Part shown: piece by piece, positions 26,030 to 34,601 of the stretch | Position numbering within the stretch: position 1 is the stretch's first letter | Layout: each line of letters begins with the position of its first letter | Assembly (NCBI RefSeq): GCF_022352215.1 | Contig: NZ_JAKRWF010000004.1 | Coordinates: 310,001 to 374,000 of the forward strand | Length of the DNA: 64,000 nucleotides | Source: Flavihumibacter cheonanensis | GTDB taxonomy: Bacteria; Bacteroidota; Bacteroidia; Chitinophagales; Chitinophagaceae | Direction: 5' to 3' | Translations under genes and position numbers: made by a program | Notes under the pieces: model-generated | Told to the model about the DNA's origin: nothing | What the model saw: the letters and a program-made list of their open reading frames with translations, nothing else | The model's database searches: none

Positions 26030-26645
26030 GGGCGTCGAGGTTTTTAAGTTGTTGAAGAATGGTTGGGTTTTTTGAGAGCATTTCTTTCAATGCTTTCATG
26101 CATTTGGATTTTTTATTTCGTAAAGCCTGCTCACTTGCAAAGGATACTTTATCCAATAACTCTCGCATCGACAGTTTTTCATAATAGAAACCCATCAGGA
26201 TGGCTTTACATACTGAACCGATCGAATTAAAGAGCTGTAGCCAGGTTTTCTGCAATTCCTTATTGAAGATCCTTGCTTCGGTTGACTCAATCGTAGGGGA
26301 AGCCTGCTGAAATACCTGTTGCCGCCTGTTCCTGCGTTCGCTGCTCCTGATTTCTTCCAGCCAGAGGTTCTTGGCTATTCCGAAGAGGTAGGATTTGATA
26401 CTGCTATCACCTTTGAATTTACCTGCCCTTGCCGCCTCAATAAATACCAGGATGGATTCCTGGAAAATATCTGCCGCTTCCTCCTGTGCTGCTCCTTTGG
26501 TTCTTAAAAAAGCGGTCAGCATTTCAAAATAGCTGTTATACAGTTCTTTCACCGGCCGGTTGATATCAGCCTGCTGTAAGGCGATCACCAGTTCCATATC
26601 TGGTGTTCGCTGTTCATTTCCTCCCGATTTATACGCTATCTGCAT
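26019..26645 (-). CDS. RNA polymerase sigma factor, ECF type
   Basis: 208 residues with region 2 (about 20-95: ELYNSYFEMLTAFLRTKG, AADIFQESILVFIE, SIKSYLFGIAKNLWLEEIR) and region 4 (about 130-195: ICKAILMGFYY-like VCKAILMGFYYEKLSMREL, then a helix-turn-helix with ALRNKKSKCMKAL). Region 3 is absent, as in ECF sigma factors. An in-frame ATG at residue 17 is an alternative start. The gene overlaps the membrane TPR gene by 11 bases and is convergent with the TPR-CHAT gene beyond it. Target promoters are unknown. Confidence 0.85.
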   Translation of the reverse strand: MQIAYKSGGNEQRTPDMELVIALQQADINRPVKELYNSYFEMLTAFLRTKGAAQEEAADIFQESILVFIEAARAGKFKGDSSIKSYLFGIAKNLWLEEIRSSERRNRRQQVFQQASPTIESTEARIFNKELQKTWLQLFNSIGSVCKAILMGFYYEKLSMRELLDKVSFASEQALRNKKSKCMKALKEMLSKNPTILQQLKNLDAHES

Positions 26646-26694
26646 CTTGATCCTGCTTTTTTACCTAACAATAAGGCTGACTCCTGGTTTAATA

Positions 26695-26719
26695 GGGAGG
26701 CTGACTGTGCCAGCCTCCC
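26695..26719 (-). terminator. Hairpin between ABC exporter and sigma operons
   Basis: The arms gggaggctg (26695-26703) and cagcctccc (26711-26719) pair exactly around a 7-base loop. It lies between the end of the ABC ATPase gene (26804) and the sigma gene start (26645), both on the minus strand. There is no clear T-run on either strand, so it may be an inefficient terminator or an mRNA-stabilising hairpin. Confidence 0.4.
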
Positions 26720-26803
26720 GGGTTCTTTATAAGGATATAGGAGTGTGGACTGTTTGATATTGGTTGTTGCAGCCTTGGAAAATGTAACCAGTTTTGGAAA
26801 AAA

Positions 26804-27484
26804 TTATTGCCGGATAATCCTGCCATCCTCCATTTCAATGATCCGGTTGGTTCGTTCCGCAAATTCCGGGTCATGGGTTACGATGAGCAGGCTCTGGTTG
26901 AATTCCTGGGCCAGCTGCTGAAAAGTGGAGAATACGATTTCGCTGTTCCGCTTGTCCAGGTTGCCGGTGGGCTCATCTCCCATAATGATAGCAGGCTCAT
27001 TGATCATGGCACGCGCAATGGCAACCCGTTGTTTTTCACCTCCTGATAATTGCCGGGGGTTCTTTTCTGCCAGTTTGCTGATATCAAGCGTTTTTAGTAA
27101 GAAATGTGCCCGGTCTTTTAATGCTGCTTCCGGCTTTTTGGCCAGCTTCCTGGCGGGCAGTAAAATATTCTCCAACACCGTGAATTCATTGAGCAGGTAA
27201 TGGAACTGGAATACAAATCCGATTTTTTCATTGCGCACCGCCGCCAGTTCTTTTTCTTTCAGTCCTGTCATTTTTTGTTCGTCGACATACAATTCTCCCT
27301 GGTAATCTGTATCCATGGTAGAGAGGATATAGAGCAGGGTGGATTTACCGCAACCCGATTTGCCAATCACCGATACAAATTCCCCCGCCTTTACCTGGAA
27401 ATTGATGTCTTTAAGTACATCAAATTTTACCGGGTCGTAAAACTGTTTGTAAATATGTTTTGCTTCTAGTATGACGGAGTTCAT
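26804..27484 (-). CDS. ABC transporter ATP-binding protein (MacB/LolD type)
   Basis: 226 residues. Walker A is [16 protein letters not shown], the signature [15 protein letters not shown], Walker [13 protein letters not shown], and the switch histidine is in [11 protein letters not shown]. This set and the length match the LolD/MacB/FtsE group, which powers mechanotransmission-type exporters. The gene is the last of three (adaptor, permease, ATPase) and starts 1 base after the permease stop. The complex probably exports a lipid, peptide or small molecule from the inner membrane; the cargo is unknown. Confidence 0.9.
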   Translation of the reverse strand: MNSVILEAKHIYKQFYDPVKFDVLKDINFQVKAGEFVSVIGKSGCGKSTLLYILSTMDTDYQGELYVDEQKMTGLKEKELAAVRNEKIGFVFQFHYLLNEFTVLENILLPARKLAKKPEAALKDRAHFLLKTLDISKLAEKNPRQLSGGEKQRVAIARAMINEPAIIMGDEPTGNLDKRNSEIVFSTFQQLAQEFNQSLLIVTHDPEFAERTNRIIEMEDGRIIRQ

Positions 27485-27485
27485 A

Positions 27486-28745
27486 TTATTTGCCTCTGAT
27501 GATTACAACCGGATCCACTCTGCTGGCTTTTTTCGCCGGGAAGTATCCTGCCAGATAAGTAGTGATCAGTGAAAATGCACTGCCTATGAAATAATAGACC
27601 GGATTATAATTGATGGGATAGGTTGTTACGGTTGGTAATGCTGCTGTATTGAAAGGAATCTGATCGATCAATGAGGATAATAAATAGCCCATGAGCAAGC
27701 CCGTTAGTCCGCCAAAAATGCCTATTCCAAGTGCAATCATAATAAAGATCCGGTTCACATCCTTTCCGGAAAAACCGGTTGCTTTCAGTATGGCAATGGA
27801 GTCCATCTTTTCATAGATCATCATGTTCAGGATATTGTAAATACCAAACCCGGCTACCACCAATAGCGTGATGCCTACTGCATACGAGATGATATTCCGA
27901 ACAGAGGTTCCTGTTTCAAATTGCGAATTGGCGGTTTGAATATCTTCCGCGTCGATCTCAAATACTTTATTGAATTCTTTCGCCATCTTTGGCGCCTGGT
28001 TGATATCGTTCAGCTTCACCTGGATATCTGTTACATAGCTATTGGGTTTGCCCATGATTTTCTGAACCGTAGTCAGGGATGCAAAACTTTGGGTTTTATC
28101 CAGCTCCTGTAAACCGGATTGAAAATGCCCTACTACTTTTAAGCGGAACTGTTCTCCTGATGAGGTTGTTAACTGCACCACATCTCCGATATCGGCCAAT
28201 AGCTTATCAGCCAGTCCTTTCCCCAGGATAATGCTGTTTGCCACATTTTTGAGATCGGATGCCTGTCCTTTTACAACATAATCGGTAAAGAAAAACAGGC
28301 GGCTTTCTGCTTCCACATCTACTCCATATACAACACCTGTTATTTCGAGGTTACCTTCGTTGAAGAACACCTGGCTGGTTATTTTGGGGGCAATGCCGAG
28401 CACGCGCGGGTCTTGTGTTATGCGTTGCATGATGGCTCCGCTGTTATAAATTTCCTGGCGACTGTTTCCTGACTTTACAGAATGTATGATGTGGTAATAC
28501 GACTGATATTCTGCTGCCTTCTGCACAGGTTGGATGCTATCCGGCCGAATCTCATTAAACAGGCGGACATGCGGTGTTCTGTTGATAACAAGTCCGTCCA
28601 ATAATTTATTCAGTCCCGTCATAAAACTCAGCAGCGTGATGAACATCGTGATGCTAAAGGTTACGCCAATGGCAGCCACCAGGGTTTGTTTCCATCGCGC
28701 CATCAGCAATGCATAGGCAATTTTTAGTATGAGCGGCTTACTCAT
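27486..28745 (-). CDS. ABC transporter permease, FtsX/MacB type
   Basis: 419 residues with one N-terminal transmembrane helix (about 21-44), a large periplasmic domain (about 50-280) and three C-terminal helices (about 285-310, 330-358, 385-405), the four-helix layout of the MacB/LolC/FtsX superfamily. GFGIYNILNMMIYEKMDSIA is the conserved stretch after the second helix. The gene overlaps the adaptor gene by 4 bases (ATGA junction) and is followed by its ATPase 1 base later. It forms the membrane part of the exporter. Confidence 0.88.
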   Translation of the reverse strand: MSKPLILKIAYALLMARWKQTLVAAIGVTFSITMFITLLSFMTGLNKLLDGLVINRTPHVRLFNEIRPDSIQPVQKAAEYQSYYHIIHSVKSGNSRQEIYNSGAIMQRITQDPRVLGIAPKITSQVFFNEGNLEITGVVYGVDVEAESRLFFFTDYVVKGQASDLKNVANSIILGKGLADKLLADIGDVVQLTTSSGEQFRLKVVGHFQSGLQELDKTQSFASLTTVQKIMGKPNSYVTDIQVKLNDINQAPKMAKEFNKVFEIDAEDIQTANSQFETGTSVRNIISYAVGITLLVVAGFGIYNILNMMIYEKMDSIAILKATGFSGKDVNRIFIMIALGIGIFGGLTGLLMGYLLSSLIDQIPFNTAALPTVTTYPINYNPVYYFIGSAFSLITTYLAGYFPAKKASRVDPVVIIRGK

Positions 28746-29833
28746 TGTAGGGGATCAACCAGTTTATCAGATGCGGTAATGCCTTCCAGTATTTCAACTT
28801 TCTTATAATCTTTAAGTCCGGTTACTACTTTTCTTTTTTCTTTGTTTTCAAGTAACACAAAGGAATCTTGCACCAGGTAGTTCCTTGGTATGGTCAGGGT
28901 CTTTGCTTTGGTTTGAATTACAATATTCGCTTCAGCTGACAGGTTGGGATACAGTTTCTCGGGTGCTTTTTCAAATGCGGCTTCCACGAGGAAACTCCGG
29001 GTTCTTTCATCCATAATGGGATCAATTCTCGTAAGGCTTGCTTCAAATACTTCTCCTTTGTAACTGTCCAGTGTTACAATTATTTTTTGACCGGTTTTGA
29101 TTTTGGCAATATCATATTCATCCACCAGCAATTCGATTATGAAATTGTCTGCATCTCCCATTGTGGCGATGGCTTGTTGCGGATTGACAGTTTCTCCTTT
29201 TTCTTTCAGCAGTTTATAAACTTTACCATCCGACTCACTTTTGATGATATAATCATTTTGCTGGGTGCTGGTGATCTGTAATTGTTTTCTTGCCTGTTGC
29301 GCATTGAATCTTATCTGCCTTTCCAGTTCATCGTAACGGCGCCGGGTGGATTCTACATTGCTGGCAGCATTTTCCATGGCAAGTTCCCGCTGCTCCAGTT
29401 CATTCCGGGTGCCGATTCCCTGGTTCCATAATTCCTGCTGGCGTTTGTAAAGAGAAGAATCCGTTTTGAATTTACTGATAGCAAAATCAAGAGAAGCTTT
29501 CAGCTCTTTTAACCGGTTGCGATTGTTCTCCTCTGCTGAATAGTTGGCAGCCAACTGGGCGTTTTCTCTGTTTAGTCGAACCAGGTCATTGTTGATTTTA
29601 TAAATGGGACTGCCTTTCTTCACCAGGTCTCCTTCATTTACGAGCACTTCTTCGATGATGCCGCTAACGGTGGAGTACAACTGGTATTGGTTGCGGGTTT
29701 TTATGGTGCCAGAGGCATATACCGATTCAGTTATGCCTTCCTCTGTCGGCTGAATCAGGTTTTCCTGATTGGAGCAACTGGAAAATACTGGTAATAACAG
29801 GAGTAGAAATGCCGGAAAAGGAGTTAGTTTCAT
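28742..29833 (-). CDS. Periplasmic adaptor lipoprotein (HlyD/MacA family)
   Basis: 363 residues with a lipoprotein signal (LLLLPVFSSC, Cys20). The domain order of membrane fusion proteins is visible: a first half-lipoyl motif (SGIIEEVLVNEGDLVKKGSP), a long coiled-coil hairpin (about 90-195), the second half-lipoyl part (IIKSESDGKVYKLLKEKGE), and beta-barrel and membrane-proximal domains. It should link the permease to an outer membrane channel, but no TolC homologue is in the operon. First gene of the exporter operon, divergent from the PD40 gene with a 46-base shared upstream region. Confidence 0.88.
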   Translation of the reverse strand: MKLTPFPAFLLLLLPVFSSCSNQENLIQPTEEGITESVYASGTIKTRNQYQLYSTVSGIIEEVLVNEGDLVKKGSPIYKINNDLVRLNRENAQLAANYSAEENNRNRLKELKASLDFAISKFKTDSSLYKRQQELWNQGIGTRNELEQRELAMENAASNVESTRRRYDELERQIRFNAQQARKQLQITSTQQNDYIIKSESDGKVYKLLKEKGETVNPQQAIATMGDADNFIIELLVDEYDIAKIKTGQKIIVTLDSYKGEVFEASLTRIDPIMDERTRSFLVEAAFEKAPEKLYPNLSAEANIVIQTKAKTLTIPRNYLVQDSFVLLENKEKRKVVTGLKDYKKVEILEGITASDKLVDPLQ

Positions 29834-29879
29834 GCTATCCGGAAAATTTGTGTCGGATAAAATTAGGTTTCCTTTCTAA

Positions 29880-30773
29880 ATGATCCTTATGTTTTTACCG
29901 AATCTGATCCTGTTTAGCGTGTTTTTTTCTGATCCACAGGTTCCACAGCAGGTGCTGGACAACAAAATTAATACGGCTGCTTATGAACGCGACCTGGCCA
30001 TCTCTCCGGATGGGCGGGATGTTTTTTTTACCAGGCAGGGGACTGACTGGAAGGATCAAACGATCTGGCATTTATCGAAATTGCAGGATGGCAGCTGGAC
30101 GGAAGCAAAGCCTGCTCCCTTTAGTGGCAGGTTTCGTGATTTGGAACCATTTTTCGCACCTGATGGAAAACGCCTGTTTTTTGCTTCGGGACGTCCAAAG
30201 CCGGGAAGAACAGGTGAAGATGTGGATATCTGGATGGTAGAGCGACTGCCAACTGGCTGGTCGGAGCCCATTCATCTGGGACCAGCCATCAATTCTGAAA
30301 AAGATGAGTATTATCCTTCCGTAACAAAAGAAGGGCATCTGTATTTTACGTCAGAAAGGATAGGTGGCCCTGGTAAGGAAGATATTTACAGGGCGGAATA
30401 CAAGAATGGTAATTGGTTACCGGCCAAAGCGTTGGATACAGGTGTAAATTCTGCCTATTATGAATTCAATGCCTATGTTTCACCGGATGAATCCCTGTTG
30501 ATTTTTACTTCCTATGGAAGAGCCGATGATATGGGCAGGGGTGATCTCTATATGAGTATCCGAAATCCAGCTGGTTATTGGGAGCCCGCTAAAAACATGA
30601 AATCAGTGAATTCTGCAGACCTGGATTATTGCCCTTTTATATCCCCGGATGGGAAGACTCTTTATTATACAAGTGAAAAAGCAGGCAAAAAAAATGGCAA
30701 CATTTTCATGTTGCCCTTCGAGACCCTGAAATTTCAACTTATAAACTCTCTGACTGAATCAGGTACTGAGTAG
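29880..30773 (+). CDS. PD40/TolB-like beta-propeller protein, exported
   Basis: 297 residues with a hydrophobic N-terminus (FLPNLILFSVFF) that acts as signal or anchor. At least four WD40-like PD40 blades are visible from the repeated pattern SPDG-x-x-(V/L)-(F/Y)-(F/Y): ISPDGRDVFFTRQG, FAPDGKRLFFASG, VTKEGHLYFTSER, VSPDESLLIFTSYG and ISPDGKTLYYTSEK. Such propellers usually bind partners in the periplasm or at the outer membrane; no enzyme motif is seen. The last 35 bases overlap the 3' end of the T9SS cargo gene on the opposite strand. Confidence 0.8.
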   Translation: MILMFLPNLILFSVFFSDPQVPQQVLDNKINTAAYERDLAISPDGRDVFFTRQGTDWKDQTIWHLSKLQDGSWTEAKPAPFSGRFRDLEPFFAPDGKRLFFASGRPKPGRTGEDVDIWMVERLPTGWSEPIHLGPAINSEKDEYYPSVTKEGHLYFTSERIGGPGKEDIYRAEYKNGNWLPAKALDTGVNSAYYEFNAYVSPDESLLIFTSYGRADDMGRGDLYMSIRNPAGYWEPAKNMKSVNSADLDYCPFISPDGKTLYYTSEKAGKKNGNIFMLPFETLKFQLINSLTESGTE

Positions 30774-31998
30774 AATACTGCTTTCCACAAGTGAAACGCA
30801 CTACATATACACCAGCAGCCAGCGTTTTGGTGTTCAGGTCCATCTGAACGCCATTGGAAGTATCGTTAATTTTTTTGATCAGCTCTCCTTTCTCGTTGAA
30901 GATCTCAACTGAGATCTGCTTTTGCTGCCAGGCCAGGGGAGTCAGCAATACAGTAGAACCGGTTTGAGGATCGATGCTCAGTTCGGTAGGGATGAAATCA
31001 TCTTTCTTATCCATAGCTACCATCTTAACTGAAGAGTATTCGAAGTTACCTTCCATGTCGCGGGTGCGAAGGCGATAGAATACTGCACCCATAGTAGTAG
31101 CAGATTTGCTTTCATCTTTGAACTGGTACAATCCACCTTTTGGCATGTTAGCACGATTGAAGCGGGCAACCTCACGGAACACTTCACCATCCACACTCTT
31201 CTCAATGCTGATATCCTGCAGTTTTTCCTGAGTAGGACAAGACCAGGCCAGCTCAATGATATCGGTTTGCATACGGGCCTGGAAACCTACGATATGAGGC
31301 ATGTAAACAGTAGCCAGATCAGGAGTAGAATTCTTCAGTTCAATTTTGTACTGAGCGCGACCAGCCCACTCATTGTTATTGCGATTAACACCCAGCTTAA
31401 CACGAATCGTAGTAATATTTTTATTTACGATGCTGATTTTTTCGCTGCTGGTATTTTGCTTACCCCATTTGTTTTCAGCGCGGTAACCACTGTTAGCGGC
31501 AGAGATCATCAGGGAAGTAATTTCGTTGTCATATACCACTTTACTTCCATATCCAAGGTAACACTCTGCAAATTCGTGCGCAGCACCGTAGTTATTCAAA
31601 CCAGAAACGGAAGTAGTGATTTCCGGCATGCTATAACCATTGGGCTGATCCAGGGGTTGGTTATTATTTACGAAAGTAAAGCTGAACTCGATCCAGGAAG
31701 GACCATTGATACCTGCGTATTCAACCTCTGGCTGAAATATAGAAGCGTTATTATTTGTATTGTGATGAAGTTGCTTCAGCACTACACCCGGAGTGATATT
31801 TTCAATTTTAACGATGCAATCAGCTTCTGCTTTTCCGAATGCATTCTTGGTAACAGAAGAAAACCGGTACATGGCTCCACGCTGTCCGGCTGCACCGCTT
31901 TCCAGCTTATAGTTGGTGAAAGAGATATCCTGTGCGGATACTTCAGTTGTGAAGAGACTTGCCAGGAAAGCCAGCAAAAAAAGGTACGAAGTTTTCAT
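30739..31998 (-). CDS. Secreted protein with T9SS type A sorting domain
   Basis: 419 residues with a signal peptide ending near TEVSAQ. The N-terminal 230 residues are beta-rich and of unknown fold. A fibronectin-like segment follows (IIELAWSCPTQEKLQDISIE, then YRLRTRDMEGNFEYSSV). The last 80 residues are a type 9 secretion C-terminal domain: VEIFNEKGELIKKIND followed by LAAGVYVVRFTCGKQ and a final strand. The protein should cross the outer membrane by the T9SS and be attached or released at the surface. A likely promoter is at 32094-32124. The 3' end overlaps the PD40 gene by 35 bases. Confidence 0.8.
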   Translation of the reverse strand: MKTSYLFLLAFLASLFTTEVSAQDISFTNYKLESGAAGQRGAMYRFSSVTKNAFGKAEADCIVKIENITPGVVLKQLHHNTNNNASIFQPEVEYAGINGPSWIEFSFTFVNNNQPLDQPNGYSMPEITTSVSGLNNYGAAHEFAECYLGYGSKVVYDNEITSLMISAANSGYRAENKWGKQNTSSEKISIVNKNITTIRVKLGVNRNNNEWAGRAQYKIELKNSTPDLATVYMPHIVGFQARMQTDIIELAWSCPTQEKLQDISIEKSVDGEVFREVARFNRANMPKGGLYQFKDESKSATTMGAVFYRLRTRDMEGNFEYSSVKMVAMDKKDDFIPTELSIDPQTGSTVLLTPLAWQQKQISVEIFNEKGELIKKINDTSNGVQMDLNTKTLAAGVYVVRFTCGKQYSTQYLIQSESL

Positions 31999-32048
31999 AA
32001 TTCTACTTTGGGATGATGCTGGTTTTCTTAGGATCTTGATTTTTGTTT

Positions 32049-32314
32049 GCTAAGTGGTTTTTTGTAGGCATCCTGGATTTTCGATCAACAATACAAAGAT
32101 CATCACGGACTTCGGAAAATACAAGTGGGCATGGGGTTTTTTCGATAAATGGGCGAAAAACGCAAGTGTTTGTCCTCGAATCACGCTTTTTTGGAAGATA
32201 TTATCGTAGAATCCCTATGCGGGTTTGGGAGTTTTCCGGAATTTTGGGGCAGGAACACACTCCATAAAAACACTTATCTGTAAAATTACGGGGTGTATCA
32301 GTAAACCACTTAGC
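32049..32314. repeat. 12-bp inverted repeat pair, 242 bp apart
   Basis: GCTAAGTGGTTT at 32049-32060 and its exact reverse complement AAACCACTTAGC at 32303-32314 bracket the divergent promoter region. They could be operators for one regulator acting on both genes, or the ends of a small non-coding element. Confidence 0.7.
32094..32124 (-). promoter_or_regulatory. Bacteroidota-type promoter for the T9SS cargo gene
   Basis: On the minus strand TTG (32124-32122) is followed after 20 bases by GATCTTTG (32101-32094), which matches the -7 consensus TAnnTTTG at all fixed positions but one. It is about 95 bases upstream of the gene start at 31998. Confidence 0.45.
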
Positions 32315-32341
32315 AGCTAAGTATTTGCCTTATTTTCGAGT

Positions 32342-33910
32342 ATGTTCAAAGAGAACCCGCTTCCTATTATACTATTCAGTATCGCCGTTATTGGTGCTAC
32401 TGCCTTTATGCAGTACCAGCAACCTGAATATAGTTTTTTTGATGGTGGATATATTATCGCCATTTTATTGACCATCTTTTTAAAGGACGATCTGTATACC
32501 CGCATCTTTGGTGTTACTGGTTTGATATTCACCATTATCTCAGTTTATTATCCCAATGCAGCAGAGCCGGATGTTCAGATCTGGATGCAGCATATTTTTT
32601 CTGCAGTGGTAATTGTGATGACAATGACTCTTGTCATTTATCTGAAGCGCTTATACCGAAGCCTGGAGAGAGAGGAGCGCCAGGTGAATGCGCTTTTTGA
32701 ACATGCTACGGAAGGAATAATTCTTACTAATGGAAAGGGTCAGATTATTTTGGTGAATCCGGAAGCTGAACGATTGTTCGGCTATGAAAAACATGAGTTG
32801 CTTAACCAAACGATTGAATTACTAATACCCAAGCGCCTGCATAACAAGCATGAACATAGCAGGGCAGAATTCTATAAAAACCCGGGCAACCGGAAAATGG
32901 GACAGGGGCGTGATCTGTTTGCCAAACGCAAAGATGGTTCTGAATTTCCGGTGGAAATCAGCCTAAGTCATTTCAGTGATAAAAAAGGACAGTATGTAAT
33001 TGCCTTTATCATTGATATTACGCAACGTAAAGAGGCAGAGAAAAAATTATTACATCAAAAAGAACAACTGGAAAGTATTACCAATGATGTACGCAAGCTG
33101 AATACGGAACTGGAAACCAAAGTGGAAGAGCGCACACTGATTCTTAAAGAAGCTTTGCATGAACTGGAACGCTCGCAATTGGAATTGGAAGATGCACTTA
33201 ACAAGGAAAAAGAGTTAAATGAAATCAAATCCAGGTTTGTATCGATGGCCTCTCATGAATTCCGCACACCATTAAGTACCATATTATCTTCTGCAACCCT
33301 GATCAGTCGGTACCAGCAGGGAGAGGAGCAACCGCAAAGAGAAAAACATGTCAAGCGGGTAAAAGATGCTGTAAAACACCTGAACGATCTGCTGGAAGAC
33401 TTTCTGTCTTTTGGAAAACTGGAAGAAGGAAAAGTGGAAACCAAACTGGAACCTGTAAACCTGGCTCAATTGCTGGAAGAAGTGGAAGATGAATTGAAAC
33501 CTTCCATGAAAGAAGGACAATCATTCAACCGGGATATTCCGGAAACCATCACCTGCACCACGGATAAGCGATTAATGAAACATACATTGATCAACATCCT
33601 GAGTAATGCGATTAAATTTTCAGATCCGGGTAAATCCATTCATGTGCGAATGGTACAGGACAACGGGCGTTTAACCATTTCCGTGAAAGATGAAGGAATT
33701 GGGGTTGCAAAAGAAGACCAGGAATATTTATTTGATAGTTTTTTCCGGGCCAAGAATGCGTTCAATATTCAGGGTACCGGTTTGGGGCTACATATTGTAA
33801 AGCGTTACATGAACCTCCTCGGTGGTGATATCCGGTTTGAAAGTGAATTGAATCAGGGGACTACAGTTATTGTATCTGTACCCTGTAGTTCTATTAATGG
33901 CAATCAATAG
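32342..33910 (+). CDS. Membrane PAS-domain histidine kinase
   Basis: 522 residues. Four hydrophobic segments occupy about 8-102, then a PAS domain (about 113-230), a coiled coil, the phosphoacceptor helix with His305 in MASHEFRTPLSTI, and a catalytic domain with DEGIGVAKED and GTGLGLHIVKRYM. The PAS domain belongs to the sequence group that includes FixL: His170 and Arg190 fall where FixL has its haem ligand and oxygen-contact arginine, with the same 20-residue spacing; many PAS domains not known to bind haem share them. No receiver domain is attached. It is convergent with the cbb3 operon (17-base overlap with the SafE-like gene) and could pair with the receiver-CRP regulator at 42818. Confidence 0.88.
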   Translation: MFKENPLPIILFSIAVIGATAFMQYQQPEYSFFDGGYIIAILLTIFLKDDLYTRIFGVTGLIFTIISVYYPNAAEPDVQIWMQHIFSAVVIVMTMTLVIYLKRLYRSLEREERQVNALFEHATEGIILTNGKGQIILVNPEAERLFGYEKHELLNQTIELLIPKRLHNKHEHSRAEFYKNPGNRKMGQGRDLFAKRKDGSEFPVEISLSHFSDKKGQYVIAFIIDITQRKEAEKKLLHQKEQLESITNDVRKLNTELETKVEERTLILKEALHELERSQLELEDALNKEKELNEIKSRFVSMASHEFRTPLSTILSSATLISRYQQGEEQPQREKHVKRVKDAVKHLNDLLEDFLSFGKLEEGKVETKLEPVNLAQLLEEVEDELKPSMKEGQSFNRDIPETITCTTDKRLMKHTLINILSNAIKFSDPGKSIHVRMVQDNGRLTISVKDEGIGVAKEDQEYLFDSFFRAKNAFNIQGTGLGLHIVKRYMNLLGGDIRFESELNQGTTVIVSVPCSSINGNQ

Positions 33911-34601
33911 CAGCGCCCCTGGCTGATTCCAAAACCGGACTAATATAGGGAATGCCCAGGTTCAGTCCCCTTAGTATTAATAATACACCCATTACCGCAA
34001 TTACATAAGGTGTCAGTTGTTTCATACGGTTACGAAGGCTGATGCTGGCAAGGTGCCCGAACCAGTTCAATGCAAGAAGCGCAGGCAGTGTGCCCAATCC
34101 GAAAGCCGCCATAAAGAAAACTCCATCTGTTAATTGGTTGGTACTGAGTGCGCCTGCAATGGCAAGATATACCATACCGCAGGGTAATAATCCATTTGCC
34201 ATTCCCAGCAGGAAAAAACTGCCGGATCGCTGGTCTTTCAACAAGCTGCTCATGGTATTCAGCAGCCGGGTTTGTAATCGTGTGATCCAGCCGGGTTGTA
34301 TCCTGGTTTTCTGCTGCATGTATTGGATCAGGAGAAATAAAACCAATACTCCGAGAAGAATGGAGAACCATCGCTGAACTCCTGCCAGGTATACCTGTCT
34401 GCCTAACAACCCGAAGATCGCACCAAGTGCACTGTATGTAGTGATTCTACCCAGGTGATAACTTAGTGTTGATCCCATCCGGAGAATGGGAGAGAGGTGT
34501 TGTACTGGTAGCGCAAATGCAATAGGACCACACATCCCTACGCAGTGAAAACTGCTGATGAGCCCCAGGCTAAGTGCACCTATGATCAGTTCCCAGGTCA
34601 T
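33894..34601 (-). CDS. SafE/TauE-like membrane protein of the cbb3 operon
   Basis: 235 residues with six or so transmembrane helices. The N-terminus ALSLGLISSFHCVGMCGPIA, with two cysteines, and the later GLLPCGMVYLAIAGAL match the sulfite exporter TauE/SafE family members (DsbD-like) that end many cco operons and are thought to help copper or redox supply to the oxidase. Its ATG overlaps the FixH stop (TAATG), so it is coupled to the operon. It is the last gene, and its 3' end overlaps the histidine kinase gene by 17 bases. Confidence 0.82.
   Translation of the reverse strand: MTWELIIGALSLGLISSFHCVGMCGPIAFALPVQHLSPILRMGSTLSYHLGRITTYSALGAIFGLLGRQVYLAGVQRWFSILLGVLVLFLLIQYMQQKTRIQPGWITRLQTRLLNTMSSLLKDQRSGSFFLLGMANGLLPCGMVYLAIAGALSTNQLTDGVFFMAAFGLGTLPALLALNWFGHLASISLRNRMKQLTPYVIAVMGVLLILRGLNLGIPYISPVLESARGAAIDCH

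Larger units (their letters stand above)
31999..32341. other. Divergent intergenic region with paired inverted repeats
   Basis: 343 bases without a gene, between the T9SS cargo gene (minus) and the PAS histidine kinase gene (plus). It holds a promoter candidate for the cargo gene and two exact 12-base inverted copies of GCTAAGTGGTTT (32049-32060 plus, 32303-32314 minus). The right copy is also half of a 15-base dyad acttagc-a-gctaagt (32308-32322), 20 bases before the kinase start. The middle part shows nothing recognisable. Confidence 0.6.

Noticed and set aside
22560-26645. Full type III-E CRISPR (Craspase) system
   Set aside because: Only a TPR-CHAT protein and a sigma factor are present; there is no gRAMP/Cas7-11, Csx30 or array, and the CHAT protein is exported, unlike the Craspase subunit.
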